Source: Gemmatimonadaceae bacterium
GTDB taxonomy: Bacteria; Gemmatimonadota; Gemmatimonadetes; Gemmatimonadales; Gemmatimonadaceae
NCBI GenBank assembly: GCA_036496605.1
Contig: DASXKV010000051.1
Coordinates: 62,001-126,000, forward strand
Direction: 5' to 3'
Length of the DNA stretch: 64,000 nucleotides
In this document: one piece after another, positions 1-9,600 of the stretch
Numbering within the stretch: position 1 is the first letter of the stretch
Layout: the number at the start of each line of letters is the position of its first letter
Made by a program: the position numbers and the translations under genes
The notes under the pieces: model-generated
The model's input: only the letters and a program-made list of their open reading frames with translations
Told to the model about the DNA's origin: nothing
Databases searched by the model: none

Positions 1-366
1 CAAGCGGTGGAGTTTTGTCACGCGTTGGTGGCGCATATCGTGCCGCGTCGCGGGGCGCCGCGGGCCCACGACGAGCGTGCTGTCGTGTGGTTCCACGTGC
101 CGGCGCGTAGTCGCAGCTCGACGCGTCAGGGATGCTACCTGTTCGCGAGCGCGGGCGCGATCACAGCCGCTGAGCGCGCCGGCCTCGACACTCCGCTGAG
201 CGGTCGCGTTATGCGGGCGGCGCTACCGCCCGATGCCGTGCTGCTTTTCGGAGATGACGCACCGACCCCGACGCCCGGACGACGACGGCCACGTCAATTG
301 GGCACGAGCAGCAGAAAGGCCCCGGCAGCATCGCCCGCTTGGCAGCCCGCGGATATCGGTGCCTAA
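1..366 (+). CDS. Hypothetical protein, 3' part only (cut by window edge)
   Basis: The reading frame is open from the first base to a TAA at 364-366, so this is probably the C-terminal part of a gene that begins outside the window. A GTG at 7 is the only internal candidate start near the edge and has no visible ribosome-binding site. The first 85 residues look like folded protein (Val-, Ala- and aromatic-containing), while the last 35 are Pro/Arg/Ser-rich and of low complexity. No motif is recognised. The stop codon lies inside a GCCTAACG motif, as at several certain genes here. It is convergent with the next gene, 29 bases away. It could also be a chance open frame in GC-rich DNA. Confidence 0.35.
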   Translation, partial: QAVEFCHALVAHIVPRRGAPRAHDERAVVWFHVPARSRSSTRQGCYLFASAGAITAAERAGLDTPLSGRVMRAALPPDAVLLFGDDAPTPTPGRRRPRQLGTSSRKAPAASPAWQPADIGA

Positions 367-395
367 CGCGCGTATCCGCGCCGCTCGATCATCGG

Positions 396-1523
396 TTAGC
401 CGACACTCGCGGCGGTCCCTAACGAGTAACCGCGTCCGCGCGCCGTGACCGGCCAGCTCGTCTCGACGTTCGCGCCCCGTACGCCGACCACTACGTCGTT
501 GAGATGCACGACGATGCAGACATGGTTGGGGATGACCCGAACGCGATCCCCAACCTCCGGACGCCACGTCGACCGACTCAGGTCGAGCAGCCCGTGCTCT
601 TCGGACATCCCCTTGACGACGACTTCGGGATGCTCGAGGAGTGAGCCGAACCCATCTTCGGCGCCCGCGCCGCGCAGTGGCTCTCGGCCAAGCGCCTTGC
701 TTCCCGCGTCGATCACCGCCTGTCCCGGAACCGCCGTGCTCACGACGGTGGCCAGCACCGTGAGTGCGCATTCGCTCCAATCACACGTGCCGATCTCTGC
801 GGTCGTTCGATCGTTGAAGATGTACGTGCCCGGCCGGAACTCGGTCACCCCGGACAGCTCGTGCGTTCGCCACATCGTTGGTGTCGAGCCGCCGCTCACG
901 GCGGTTACCGCGAGGCCAGCCTGCTCGAAGCGCGCGAGCGCATCGCTCACGCCCGTTCGCAAGGCGTCCAGCTTCGCGTCTTGCGATGCGGCTGGCTCGC
1001 GGATGTTCCCGGGATAGAACGCGATTCCTGCAAACTGCAGCGGCGCGGCCGCCCTGACGCGGCGCGCGAGCGCGATCGCGTCGTCGACAACGGGAAGTCC
1101 AACGCGATGCATGCCGAGATCGAGCTCGACATACACACCGATCTCGCGATCGGCGGCGCGGGCCGCCGCCGCGAGATCGTCTGTGGCCGTCACCGAATCG
1201 AGCGCCACGGTGAGCCGCACGTGATCGGGCAAAGCAGCGATGCGCCGCGCGCGTAACGCGCCGACCGGCGGATAGGCGAGGAGAATGTCGTCCGCGACCT
1301 CGCTCATGACTTCCGCCTCGTACGGCGTCGCGCAGGTGAGTCCTACAGCACCTCGTTTGAGCTGCTCGGCGGCGAGGCGTGGCGACTTGTGCGTCTTGAT
1401 GTGCGGACGGAGCGCCAAGTTATGGCTCGCTGCATAACGAGCGGCGCGATCGAGATTGCGCTCGAGTCGGTCGAGGTCCACGATCGGTAGCGGCGTCTCG
1501 AGCTCGGGAAAGAGGTCGGTCAC
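396..1523 (-). CDS. PLP-dependent D-serine dehydratase / D-threonine aldolase-like enzyme
   Basis: This 375-residue protein is a fold-type III (alanine-racemase-like) PLP enzyme with the C-terminal D-serine-dehydratase-like domain. The PLP lysine is expected at K43 in the segment RPHIKTHKS. The C-terminal PNHVC (H334, C336) matches the zinc-binding His-x-Cys of eukaryotic D-serine dehydratase, and GGSTPTMW lies in the phosphate-binding region. Family members deaminate D-serine or cleave D-threonine and other beta-hydroxy-D-amino acids; the substrate cannot be told from sequence. The start is GTG at 1523 with no clear ribosome-binding site. It is divergent from the ridA homologue, which removes the enamine intermediates that such dehydratases release. 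Confidence 0.85.
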   Translation of the reverse strand: MTDLFPELETPLPIVDLDRLERNLDRAARYAASHNLALRPHIKTHKSPRLAAEQLKRGAVGLTCATPYEAEVMSEVADDILLAYPPVGALRARRIAALPDHVRLTVALDSVTATDDLAAAARAADREIGVYVELDLGMHRVGLPVVDDAIALARRVRAAAPLQFAGIAFYPGNIREPAASQDAKLDALRTGVSDALARFEQAGLAVTAVSGGSTPTMWRTHELSGVTEFRPGTYIFNDRTTAEIGTCDWSECALTVLATVVSTAVPGQAVIDAGSKALGREPLRGAGAEDGFGSLLEHPEVVVKGMSEEHGLLDLSRSTWRPEVGDRVRVIPNHVCIVVHLNDVVVGVRGANVETSWPVTARGRGYSLGTAASVG

Positions 1524-1611
1524 GGGAGCAGAGGTGAGGGCGTGGCGGTGGGACTATGTTTGTCGGAGATTCTCACACTTCATCCTACCTTCTTCAACAC
1601 GAGCGTGCACG

Positions 1612-2022
1612 ATGGCCAATGCGACGACTACAAGCCCCCGCTCCTGGCAGCCGGCCTTCCTCCCGGCCGATGTGCCGAAGCCAGTGGGTGCCTATTCGCC
1701 AGCCGTTCGCGCCGGAGACTTCGTATTCATTTCCGGTCAGGTGCCCCGCGATCCGCGCACCGGCGCTTTGCCCGGCGACGACATCGAGAGCCAGGTGCGC
1801 CAGACGCTCGCGAATGTGAAGGGTGCTCTCGCCGCGGCAGGCGCCACGCTAGATGATGTCGTCTCGACGACAGTTTATCTCGCCGATGTCGATGACTGGG
1901 GCAAGTTCAACGACATTTATAGAGAGACGTTCCGGCCGCCTTACCCCACACGCACGGCAATCGGCGCGAATCTGCGAGGAATTCTGATCGAGATCAGCGC
2001 CGTGGCCCATCTCAGGCGTTGA
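1612..2022 (+). CDS. ridA: RidA family enamine/imine deaminase
   Basis: This 136-residue protein of the YjgF/YER057c/UK114 family hydrolyses reactive 2-aminoacrylate and related enamines/imines in the cytosol. Family hallmarks are PVGAYSPAVRAGDFVFISGQ at residues 23-42, the central VKGALAAAGATLDDVVSTTVY, and the C-terminal PTRTAIGANLRG...IEISAVA with the substrate-binding Arg of PTR. The frame is open upstream, but the family N-terminus fits ATG 1612. It is divergent from the PLP dehydratase-like gene and 48 bases before the S9 peptidase gene. The length is slightly above the usual 125-130 because of a 10-residue Ser/Thr-rich leader. Confidence 0.92.
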   Translation: MANATTTSPRSWQPAFLPADVPKPVGAYSPAVRAGDFVFISGQVPRDPRTGALPGDDIESQVRQTLANVKGALAAAGATLDDVVSTTVYLADVDDWGKFNDIYRETFRPPYPTRTAIGANLRGILIEISAVAHLRR

Positions 2023-2070
2023 GCGCTCACAGACAATCATCTTCCCGTCCACCCCAACGGAGTCCACAGC

Positions 2071-4230
2071 ATGCGCTGGACGCTGGCGGCAGTTGCCGCT
2101 CTCACCGCTCCGCTCGCCCTAAGTGCCCAGCAAGCGACGAAGCGCGCCTTTGCGCTCTCCGACTGGTACAAGCTCTCGACACTCAGCGGGCCGGCCATCT
2201 CGCCCGACGGTGGACGCGTCGCGTTCACGGTGCAGTCGATCAATGAGCGCGAGAACAAGTATCATCGTGAAGTCTGGGTCGTAGCGACGAGCGGCGGCGA
2301 CGCCGTTCGCTTCACGTCGCCGAGTACCGAAAGCAGCAATCCCCGGTGGTCGCCGGACGGGAGATATTTGCTCTTCACGTCGACGCGCTCCGGCGGACAT
2401 GGGACGACGTGGATGCTCCGCATGGACCAACCGGGCGGCGAGGCCTTTCAGCAGGAGAGCTTTCCACGCGGGACATCGGTCACGAGCGACGGACACCTCG
2501 CCGTGTGGAGCGAAGCGGATTCCGTACCGGCCGACAGCGCGAAACGGCAAGACGATCCGTACGGCAAAATGCAGGTGATGGCGCGGCCGCCCTACGGCGC
2601 CATCACGAAGCCGCTCGATCCGGCGCGCTTCGATGGACGGCATGTGTACGACATGCGCTACAAGTCGAACGATCAGGGCTTTCTTGCCGGTCCTCGTGAG
2701 GCACGCCGCTGGCGCCCGGTGCAGATCTGGGCGCAATCGTTCGACGACTCACCCAAACGCCGAATTACCGACACACGCTACTCGCACCGCGGCGCTGTCG
2801 TTTCGCCGGATGGCGAATGGGTCGCGTTCGTTGCCGATGCACGGCTGCGACCGGACTCCGTCGTCGAAATGGAACGCGATTCGATCGCGCAGCTCCCGTA
2901 CGAGAGGAAGCGTGACGACGTCGATCGGAACGATGTCGACATGTTCGTCGTTCCGATAGCCGGTGGAACGCCGCGAAGGGTCGCGACGTGGATGGGCGTG
3001 GAGTCGGATCTCGTCTGGTCACCCGACAGCAAGCGCATCGCATTCGTCGGACGCCCCGGACGGACGAAGAGCGCTCGCGTGTATGTCGTGTCATCGTTAG
3101 GTGGAACACCGGAGAACATCCTCGGCGCCTTCCGCAACGAGCCGGAAAACATCGATTGGCTTGCCGATGGCAGCATCGCGATGACGACGTCGGTCGGCGG
3201 CAGCAGCGCCGTGTTTCGCGTCGATCCGGCGACGAAGAAGATGACTCCGGTTCTCGGCGGTCGTCGGCGCATCAACGGAGCGAGCTTCGACGTCGCGGGC
3301 AAGAGAGTCGCGTTCGTCGCGACGGATCTGACGCACCCCACCGAGCTCTTCGTCGCCAACGCCGATGGAAGCAATGAGAAGAAACTCACGCACTTCAACG
3401 ACAAGATCGATTCCGAGGTCGCGTGGTCGGATGCGGAGCGCTTCACCTACCCGTCCGTTGGGGGCCTCGAGATCGAAGGCTGGCTGATGAAGCCGTACGG
3501 GTATCAGCCCGGAAAAAAGTATCCGCTCGTTCTGTACATTCACGGCGGCCCGCACTCGGCATACGGCGAGAACTGGTTCGACGAATTTCAGAATCTCGCG
3601 GCCACGGGCATGTTCGTGCTGTTCACCAATCCGCGCGGCTCGAGCGGCTACGGTGCCGACTTCACCTACAGCACGCGCGGCCGTTGGGGCGCGGAAGATT
3701 ACCAAGATCTAATGAAAGCGGTGGACATCGCTGCGAAGCGGCCCGATGTGGACTCGACGCGCATGGGCGTCACGGGCGGCTCATACGGCGGTTTCATGAC
3801 GGCGTGGGTGGAGACCAGGACGAATCGATTCAAGGCCGCCGAGGCCGATCGCATGATCAGCGAGTGGACGTACTGGTACGGCGCGTCCGACGCGCAGGGT
3901 CTGACCGAGTTCGAGTTCTACGGAAAGCCATGGGACAACTTCGCGATGTACGACTCATTGTCGCCGATTCGGCACGTGTCGAAGGTGAAGACGCCGACAC
4001 TCCTCGTTCAGTCCGAAGATGATTTCCGGACGCCGATTGGCAACGCGGAGCTCTGGTTTATGGCGCTCAAGAAGCAGGGCACACCCGTCGAGTTCGTGCG
4101 CTATCCGCGTTCGACGCACGAGCTGTCTCGCTCCGGCGAGCCGTGGCTCCTCGTCGATCGACTCGGACGATTGAGACAGTGGTTCGCGTACTGGTTGATG
4201 GAGCGGCCCGCCGCGACTGCCGATCGATAG
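2071..4230 (+). CDS. Exported S9 family prolyl oligopeptidase / acylaminoacyl peptidase-like
   Basis: This 719-residue serine peptidase has a Sec signal peptide (MRWTLAAVAALTAPLALSAQ). An N-terminal WD40-like beta propeller (PD40 repeats such as SPDGGRVAF, WSPDGRYLLF and WSPDSKRIAF) is followed by an alpha/beta-hydrolase domain from about residue 440. HGGPH forms the oxyanion region; the nucleophile is S571 in GGSYGGF, the acid D651 in DDFRTP and the base H683 in STHE. Family members cut small peptides, often at acyl-amino or prolyl ends, so periplasmic peptide scavenging is likely. The stop is 15 bases before the transglycosylase gene, so the two are probably co-transcribed. Confidence 0.93.
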   Translation: MRWTLAAVAALTAPLALSAQQATKRAFALSDWYKLSTLSGPAISPDGGRVAFTVQSINERENKYHREVWVVATSGGDAVRFTSPSTESSNPRWSPDGRYLLFTSTRSGGHGTTWMLRMDQPGGEAFQQESFPRGTSVTSDGHLAVWSEADSVPADSAKRQDDPYGKMQVMARPPYGAITKPLDPARFDGRHVYDMRYKSNDQGFLAGPREARRWRPVQIWAQSFDDSPKRRITDTRYSHRGAVVSPDGEWVAFVADARLRPDSVVEMERDSIAQLPYERKRDDVDRNDVDMFVVPIAGGTPRRVATWMGVESDLVWSPDSKRIAFVGRPGRTKSARVYVVSSLGGTPENILGAFRNEPENIDWLADGSIAMTTSVGGSSAVFRVDPATKKMTPVLGGRRRINGASFDVAGKRVAFVATDLTHPTELFVANADGSNEKKLTHFNDKIDSEVAWSDAERFTYPSVGGLEIEGWLMKPYGYQPGKKYPLVLYIHGGPHSAYGENWFDEFQNLAATGMFVLFTNPRGSSGYGADFTYSTRGRWGAEDYQDLMKAVDIAAKRPDVDSTRMGVTGGSYGGFMTAWVETRTNRFKAAEADRMISEWTYWYGASDAQGLTEFEFYGKPWDNFAMYDSLSPIRHVSKVKTPTLLVQSEDDFRTPIGNAELWFMALKKQGTPVEFVRYPRSTHELSRSGEPWLLVDRLGRLRQWFAYWLMERPAATADR

Positions 4231-4245
4231 GGCGCGGCTCCTCGC

Positions 4246-6558
4246 ATGTTTCGATCCGTCTGTCTTTGTCTCTTACTCACGGTCATCGTTGCCTGTCGAC
4301 AGGGTTCGGCGGAGGACGCGCGCGGTGACGTCGCGCTCAACGACCGGTCGTACGTGCGCGCGATCGCCGCGGACACGGCGCTCACCGCCGCACAACACGC
4401 GCTCGACGCCGGTCACGCGTGGCGTGCGACACGACTGCTCGCGCCCGTCTTGCGCGATCCGGCGCGTCGAACGCCCGCCGCGCTCATGCTTGCGGCGCGA
4501 GCGGCGGCGGGTTGGGAGGGGTGGACCGAAGTCGATCGTCTTCTGAAGGGTCAGCCGTGGCTCGGAACACAGTTCGCGGGCGCGGGCTATGATCTGCTGG
4601 CGCGCAGTGCGCTGGAGCGCGGGACCGACACGGTCTCCGCGGCCGTGTACGCCGATTCCGCCGTTAGGCGCGCCACCGACACGCACGCACGCGCGACGCG
4701 GCTCGTGCTACTCGCGCGCGCACTCGACCGATTGAACCAGCGGGACAGCGCGCGCGCGACGTACGAGCGAGCGAGCCTGGAGTTGCGCGATATCAAGGAT
4801 TGGCTCACCCTGCGCGCCGCGGGGGTCACCAATGACTCGGTGACGCGGACGCGATCGTTCGCGGCGATCCGCAGCGCTCCGGCCCGGGAGCGCATCGACT
4901 GGACGGACGCCCTTGCGCGCGAGCGCGCCGGCGACCTCGTTGGTGCGGCTGTCCGGTACGAGCGACTCGGCGCCATGGCGAGTGCCTTCCGTCTACGTCT
5001 TGGTCCGACGGCCGACAGCAGCACGCGCGCAGCGATCCGAGACAGTGTCGTTAGGTACCTCCGCGCAAAGGGCGGCACGGCCGACGCCCGACTGGCCGTC
5101 GACGTGCTCGACCATGCCTTTCCAGCGCTGACGCCGGACGAGGAACTGGCAGTTGCGCGAAGTGCCAACGCGGCAGGGCCGGTGGCTCGAGCGCTCGCGG
5201 GCTACGCGAAGGGTCTCGGCTCGGCGGAAGCGACGTCGAAGGACCGTCTGGATTATGGCGAGCTGCTCATCCGGGCAGGGAAGTATCACGATGCGCCCGC
5301 CGTCCTGGAACGGGTGCAGTCTCCGAGCAACCTGGCGGCCGAAGCCGCGTATCAGCGTGGGCGCGCGATGGTGTTAGGCGGCAATGGCAACGGTGCACGG
5401 ACGGCCCTGCGCGCAGTGGCGGACGAGTATCGCGCCGACACGACCGGTGCTGCATCGGCACTGTATCTCCTTGGCGATCTCGCAACGGACGACAGCAAGG
5501 ACGATGAAGCGGTTGGTTTTTTTCGCGCGCTGTATCGCGCGTACCCGACGAGCCCGCGTGCGGACGACGCGCGATTCCGCGTCGGTCTGATCGCGTACAT
5601 CAAAGGCGACGGCCGCGCCGCCGCCGTGCAGTTCGATTCGCTCGTTAGGCTCTATCCGCGATCGAGTGAGGCCACGGCCGCCAGATACTGGAGTGGTCGC
5701 GCCTGGCTGGTGGCGGGCGACCGCACCCGCGCCGACGCGGCGTGGCGCGACGTGATTGCCCGGGAGCCGCTGTCGTACTACGCCGCGACGAGCGCGAAGC
5801 GGCTCAACCTCGCGCCGTGGTCGCCGCCGGGCGGCGGTCCGGCGGTCGATCGGTTTCTCCGTGTGCCCGCCGTCGACAGCGCGATGCGTCGCATCGTGGC
5901 GCTCGAGCAGCTCGGGATGGACACCGAGGCGCGCTTCGAGTACGACGCGCTCGAGGGCGCGGCGGCGGCGACGCCCGATCGGCTACTCGCGACAGCGGCC
6001 GCGCTCCGCGACCACGGTCAAACGTCGCGTGCGATCAAGCTCGCCTGGAAAATCATCGATGCGGGTACGCGCGACGCGCGCGCCTATCGGCTGGCGTATC
6101 CCGTGATCGATCAGTCCGAGCTTGTGCGGCAGGCGCGGGCTCGGTCGATCGAGCCGACACTCGTCGCCGCGATCATTCGGCAGGAGTCGAGCTTCAATCC
6201 GCGCGCCGTCTCCGTCGCCGGGGCGCGTGGCTTGATGCAGGTCATGCCTCCCGTCGGACAGCAGATTGCTCGCTCGTTAGGCTATCCACTCTGGGACCCC
6301 GGTCTGCTGTTCGACCCCGACGCCAATCTCGAGCTCGGGGCGACTCACCTCGCGGCGTCGATTCGTCAGTACGAGGACCTTGCGCGCGTCCTCGCGGCAT
6401 ACAACGCGGGCGGCTCGCGCGTGACACGCTGGGCGGCGAAGTCCGGCACCGACGATCCGGAGATCTTCGTCGAGCGCATCTCGTTCACCGAGACGCGAGA
6501 TTACGTCCGCATCGTCGAACGAAACGCCGAGATTTACCGCGCGCTGTACTCGTGGTGA
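4246..6558 (+). CDS. Soluble lytic murein transglycosylase (Slt-like) lipoprotein
   Basis: This 770-residue exported protein starts with a hydrophobic leader ending in VIVAC, which reads as a lipobox (Cys at residue 17), so it is probably lipid-anchored. Residues 40-610 are Ala-rich helical TPR-like repeats, as in the Slt70 superhelical ring. The C-terminal SLT domain holds AIIRQESSFNP with catalytic E647, then GLMQVMP and AAYNAGG. It cleaves the beta-1,4 MurNAc-GlcNAc bond of peptidoglycan with 1,6-anhydro product formation. Rare codon pairs GTT AGG and TTA GGC occur in it only inside the recurrent CGTTAGGC motif. A strong inverted repeat follows the stop. Confidence 0.92.
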   Translation: MFRSVCLCLLLTVIVACRQGSAEDARGDVALNDRSYVRAIAADTALTAAQHALDAGHAWRATRLLAPVLRDPARRTPAALMLAARAAAGWEGWTEVDRLLKGQPWLGTQFAGAGYDLLARSALERGTDTVSAAVYADSAVRRATDTHARATRLVLLARALDRLNQRDSARATYERASLELRDIKDWLTLRAAGVTNDSVTRTRSFAAIRSAPARERIDWTDALARERAGDLVGAAVRYERLGAMASAFRLRLGPTADSSTRAAIRDSVVRYLRAKGGTADARLAVDVLDHAFPALTPDEELAVARSANAAGPVARALAGYAKGLGSAEATSKDRLDYGELLIRAGKYHDAPAVLERVQSPSNLAAEAAYQRGRAMVLGGNGNGARTALRAVADEYRADTTGAASALYLLGDLATDDSKDDEAVGFFRALYRAYPTSPRADDARFRVGLIAYIKGDGRAAAVQFDSLVRLYPRSSEATAARYWSGRAWLVAGDRTRADAAWRDVIAREPLSYYAATSAKRLNLAPWSPPGGGPAVDRFLRVPAVDSAMRRIVALEQLGMDTEARFEYDALEGAAAATPDRLLATAAALRDHGQTSRAIKLAWKIIDAGTRDARAYRLAYPVIDQSELVRQARARSIEPTLVAAIIRQESSFNPRAVSVAGARGLMQVMPPVGQQIARSLGYPLWDPGLLFDPDANLELGATHLAASIRQYEDLARVLAAYNAGGSRVTRWAAKSGTDDPEIFVERISFTETRDYVRIVERNAEIYRALYSW

Positions 6559-6565
6559 GAGCAAA

Positions 6566-6634
6566 GGGGTTAGGGGCTCGGCCATAGGGGCTAGGGAGTT
6601 CGATCCCTAGCCCCTATGCTCGAGCCCCTACCCC
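6566..6634. terminator. Long two-part hairpin between convergent genes
   Basis: The inner perfect 14-bp stem pairs 6584-6597 with 6604-6617 (ATAGGGGCTAGGGA and its complement, loop GTTCGA). The outer stem pairs 6566-6580 with 6621-6634 with one bulged T. It lies between two convergent stops and has no T-run on either side, so it may be a bidirectional terminator or a dispersed repeat of the GGGGCTAGGG family seen at 37.5, 42.2 and 52.2 kb. Confidence 0.7.
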
Positions 6635-6643
6635 CGTATTCGT

Positions 6644-9600
6644 CTACCATCCTGGCGCTAACTGGAAGCCCCAGACCCAACTCTTTCCTGGCCGTTGGAA
6701 CGGGTGGGCGAGGTACGCCTCGAAGATCATGTAGCCGAGGAAGTTCACGCGCGCAGTGACGCCCGTGCTGAACACGGGAATGCGGTCCGTGCAGACGATG
6801 CCGAAGTTCGTTTGCGTCGACACCGGCTGATTCTGACAGTTGGTCGCGACACGCTGCGCGGCGTCTGCCGGATTCGTCGAGAAGCGAAAATCCGGCGCCT
6901 GCGTGCTCGTGTAGGCGACGCCGCCGTCGAAGAACGGCGCGATTTCGGTCGGCAGGAAGGGGAAGTTCAAGAGACCGAATTCCGAGCCGCCAAAGAGCGG
7001 AATGCGAAGCTCGGCGTTGACGACTGCCATCCGGCTGCCGAGCATGCGGTCGAAGACCGGACAGGAGCTCTGCTGACTCTGGCCAACGAGACACTCCTCC
7101 TGCGTAATCGAGCCGAAGCCATAGCCTCTGATGAGTGTCTCCTCACCGAGATACAGTGGTGAGAGGCGCGAACTCTCGGCGTCCTTTCCGTACCGGCCGT
7201 AGCTGATGCCGCGGAAGGCAAGGGTCGCCGGACGCATGAAGAAGTAGCGCCGGTAGTCCGCGAGCAACGTCTGGAAGCTGATGTTGCCGATCGTCGGTGA
7301 ATACGAGAGCCGGTACCGTTGTCCCGCGACGGGAGATGTGTAGGCAGCAAAGGAGTTGTCGCCGACAAAAGCGATCTCCGGTTGTGCGTAGTAGATCGCG
7401 GGCGGCGTCGGAATGTTCGTGCGTTGTTCGTCCAGGACCTGTGAAAACGACGGGTCCGTCACCAATCGATCGAGCTCCGCCTGAAAGCCGAGTCGTGTCG
7501 CCGAAACATTGAACTCGACGCGCCTGGTCTGGTCGAAGGGATACTGCGAGAAGAGCGACGCCTGATCGATGTAGATGCGTTCGAGCACCTGGTCGATCGC
7601 GCACAGGCAGTTCACCCCTCCGACCGTCGCGGTATCGTAGAAGATACCGCCGGTGAGATACGGCACGTGCTCGAGTCCCGCGCCGTAGTTCCACCTGTTT
7701 CGCAAGTTTGTATAGTAGACGGCGCCGCCGATGTCGCGGACGGTCCCGTTGGCCTGAATCGCGGTCGCGATCGTCTGATCGCTCAACTGATCGCCGAAGA
7801 ACGCCGAGACGCCGCCGGCAACACCGGTTCCGAATGGCCCGCCCGCGACGACGCCCACCGACGGCTGACCGAGCGCGTCGAGCGAGAACGACGCCTTGTA
7901 GGGCGTCACCTTGAAATCGCCTCCGGAGGGCAGGCCATCGACCGGATCGGCGAGGTACGTCATGACGAGACTGCGCGTCACATCGCCCGGCGGGAGCTGG
8001 CTGCCTAACGCCACCTGTGCGCCGTCGGTCAACACGGCCGGCTCGCCCTGCGCCTGATCCGGCTCGAGCGCGCGGATCGTGAAGCCCTGTCCCTCGAACA
8101 CCGTGAACAGCACCCGGCCGGTTTTCTGCGCGACCGTGAGCGTCGGCGAGATCGACGTGATGCCGCTGATACCCGTCGCGACGTTCGTTAGGCGATGTAC
8201 GTCGTTCGTCGCGAGATTGAGGCGATAGATGTTCGGAATGCCGTCCGGATCGGAGACGAAGTATAGCTCGCGGCCGTCCGGCGTCCACTGCGGATTGATA
8301 TTATGAGCTGCGTGTGGGAACGGTGAGTAAACGGTAATCCGGCCCGTGGCAACTTCCATCGTTGCGATCTGGAGCGGTGAGAACTTCATCGTGTTGAAGT
8401 CCGTCTCCGGGCCGCGATCGGTTGCGAACGCGAGCATCTTGCCGTCCGGCGACCACGCCGGCTGGATGTCCGCGTTGCGGTCGTTGGTGAGCTGCTTCAC
8501 CTGCTCCGATTGCAGATCGAGCAGGAACAGGTCGCCGATCCCGCCATGCTGCCCGGAGATCGCGAGCGTCCTGCCGTCGGGTGACCACGACACGTGACTC
8601 ATCGCGCCCACGCCCGGGATCTTGATGCGCCGCTCGACGCGTGTCGAGCGCGTGTCGAGAATCGCGATCTCGTTGTTGCCGTTCGAGAACACGATGAACG
8701 CGAACTTGCTCGCGTCCGGCGACCAGTCGCCTGACGAGTTGATGAAGCTGATCGCGTCGAAGTGCGGATCGCTCTCCGGACCGCCGAGCTTCTTGATGAG
8801 CTTCCCGGTGTGCGCGTCGGCGATGTAGATGTCGGTCGTGAAGAGATTGCGCTGCGTCACGAACGCGAGGTAGTTGCCATCGGGACTCACGGACGGCGAC
8901 ACGTTCTGCTGCTCGCTCAGCTTCTTGCCCAGACCGATGATCGTCTTGCCCTCGGAATCCGGCTTGGTCCGTCCGGCGATTTGGGGCAGATACATCGCGC
9001 GGTTCGCCGCTGCCCACTCCTTCGAGAGTGAGTCGTCGTTGATGCCGAGCACGCGCACGAGCGCGGCGTCCCAGCCGACCCGCAGCGACGTGCGATATAC
9101 GTCGACGATCGCGCGATCCCCCCACTTGCCGCCGACGTACGCCCAGAGCGCCTGGCCGTAGCGATATGGGAAGAAGCGGGGATCGGTGGTGAGCTGTTTG
9201 ACCGTCGGGAACTTGTTCCGCATGACCGCGTCGCGCATCCACATCGCGGTGAGCGGATCCTGACGGCCGAGGGAGAAATACTCGGCCATGCCCTCGATGA
9301 GCCACCCGGGTAGTGCGTTGAGTCGCTGGAGTCCGCCGCCCGGAGCGCCTTCAGCAATGTTGTACTGAAAGACGTGCACCAACTCGTGGCCCAGCACGTG
9401 GTCGTTGTCGGAATAGATGCCGGTAAACGGCATGATCACGCGGGTGCGCAATCCTTCCGTCACACCGCCCGTCTCTTCGCCAAGCTGCTCGCCAATGACG
9501 TTCGTCTGCTCGAAATCCGGATGGTCGGCGTAGAAGATCAGCGACTTGCGATCGAACGCGTGACGGAAGGTGTCCGAATGTCGCGTGTACCAGCGCTCGG

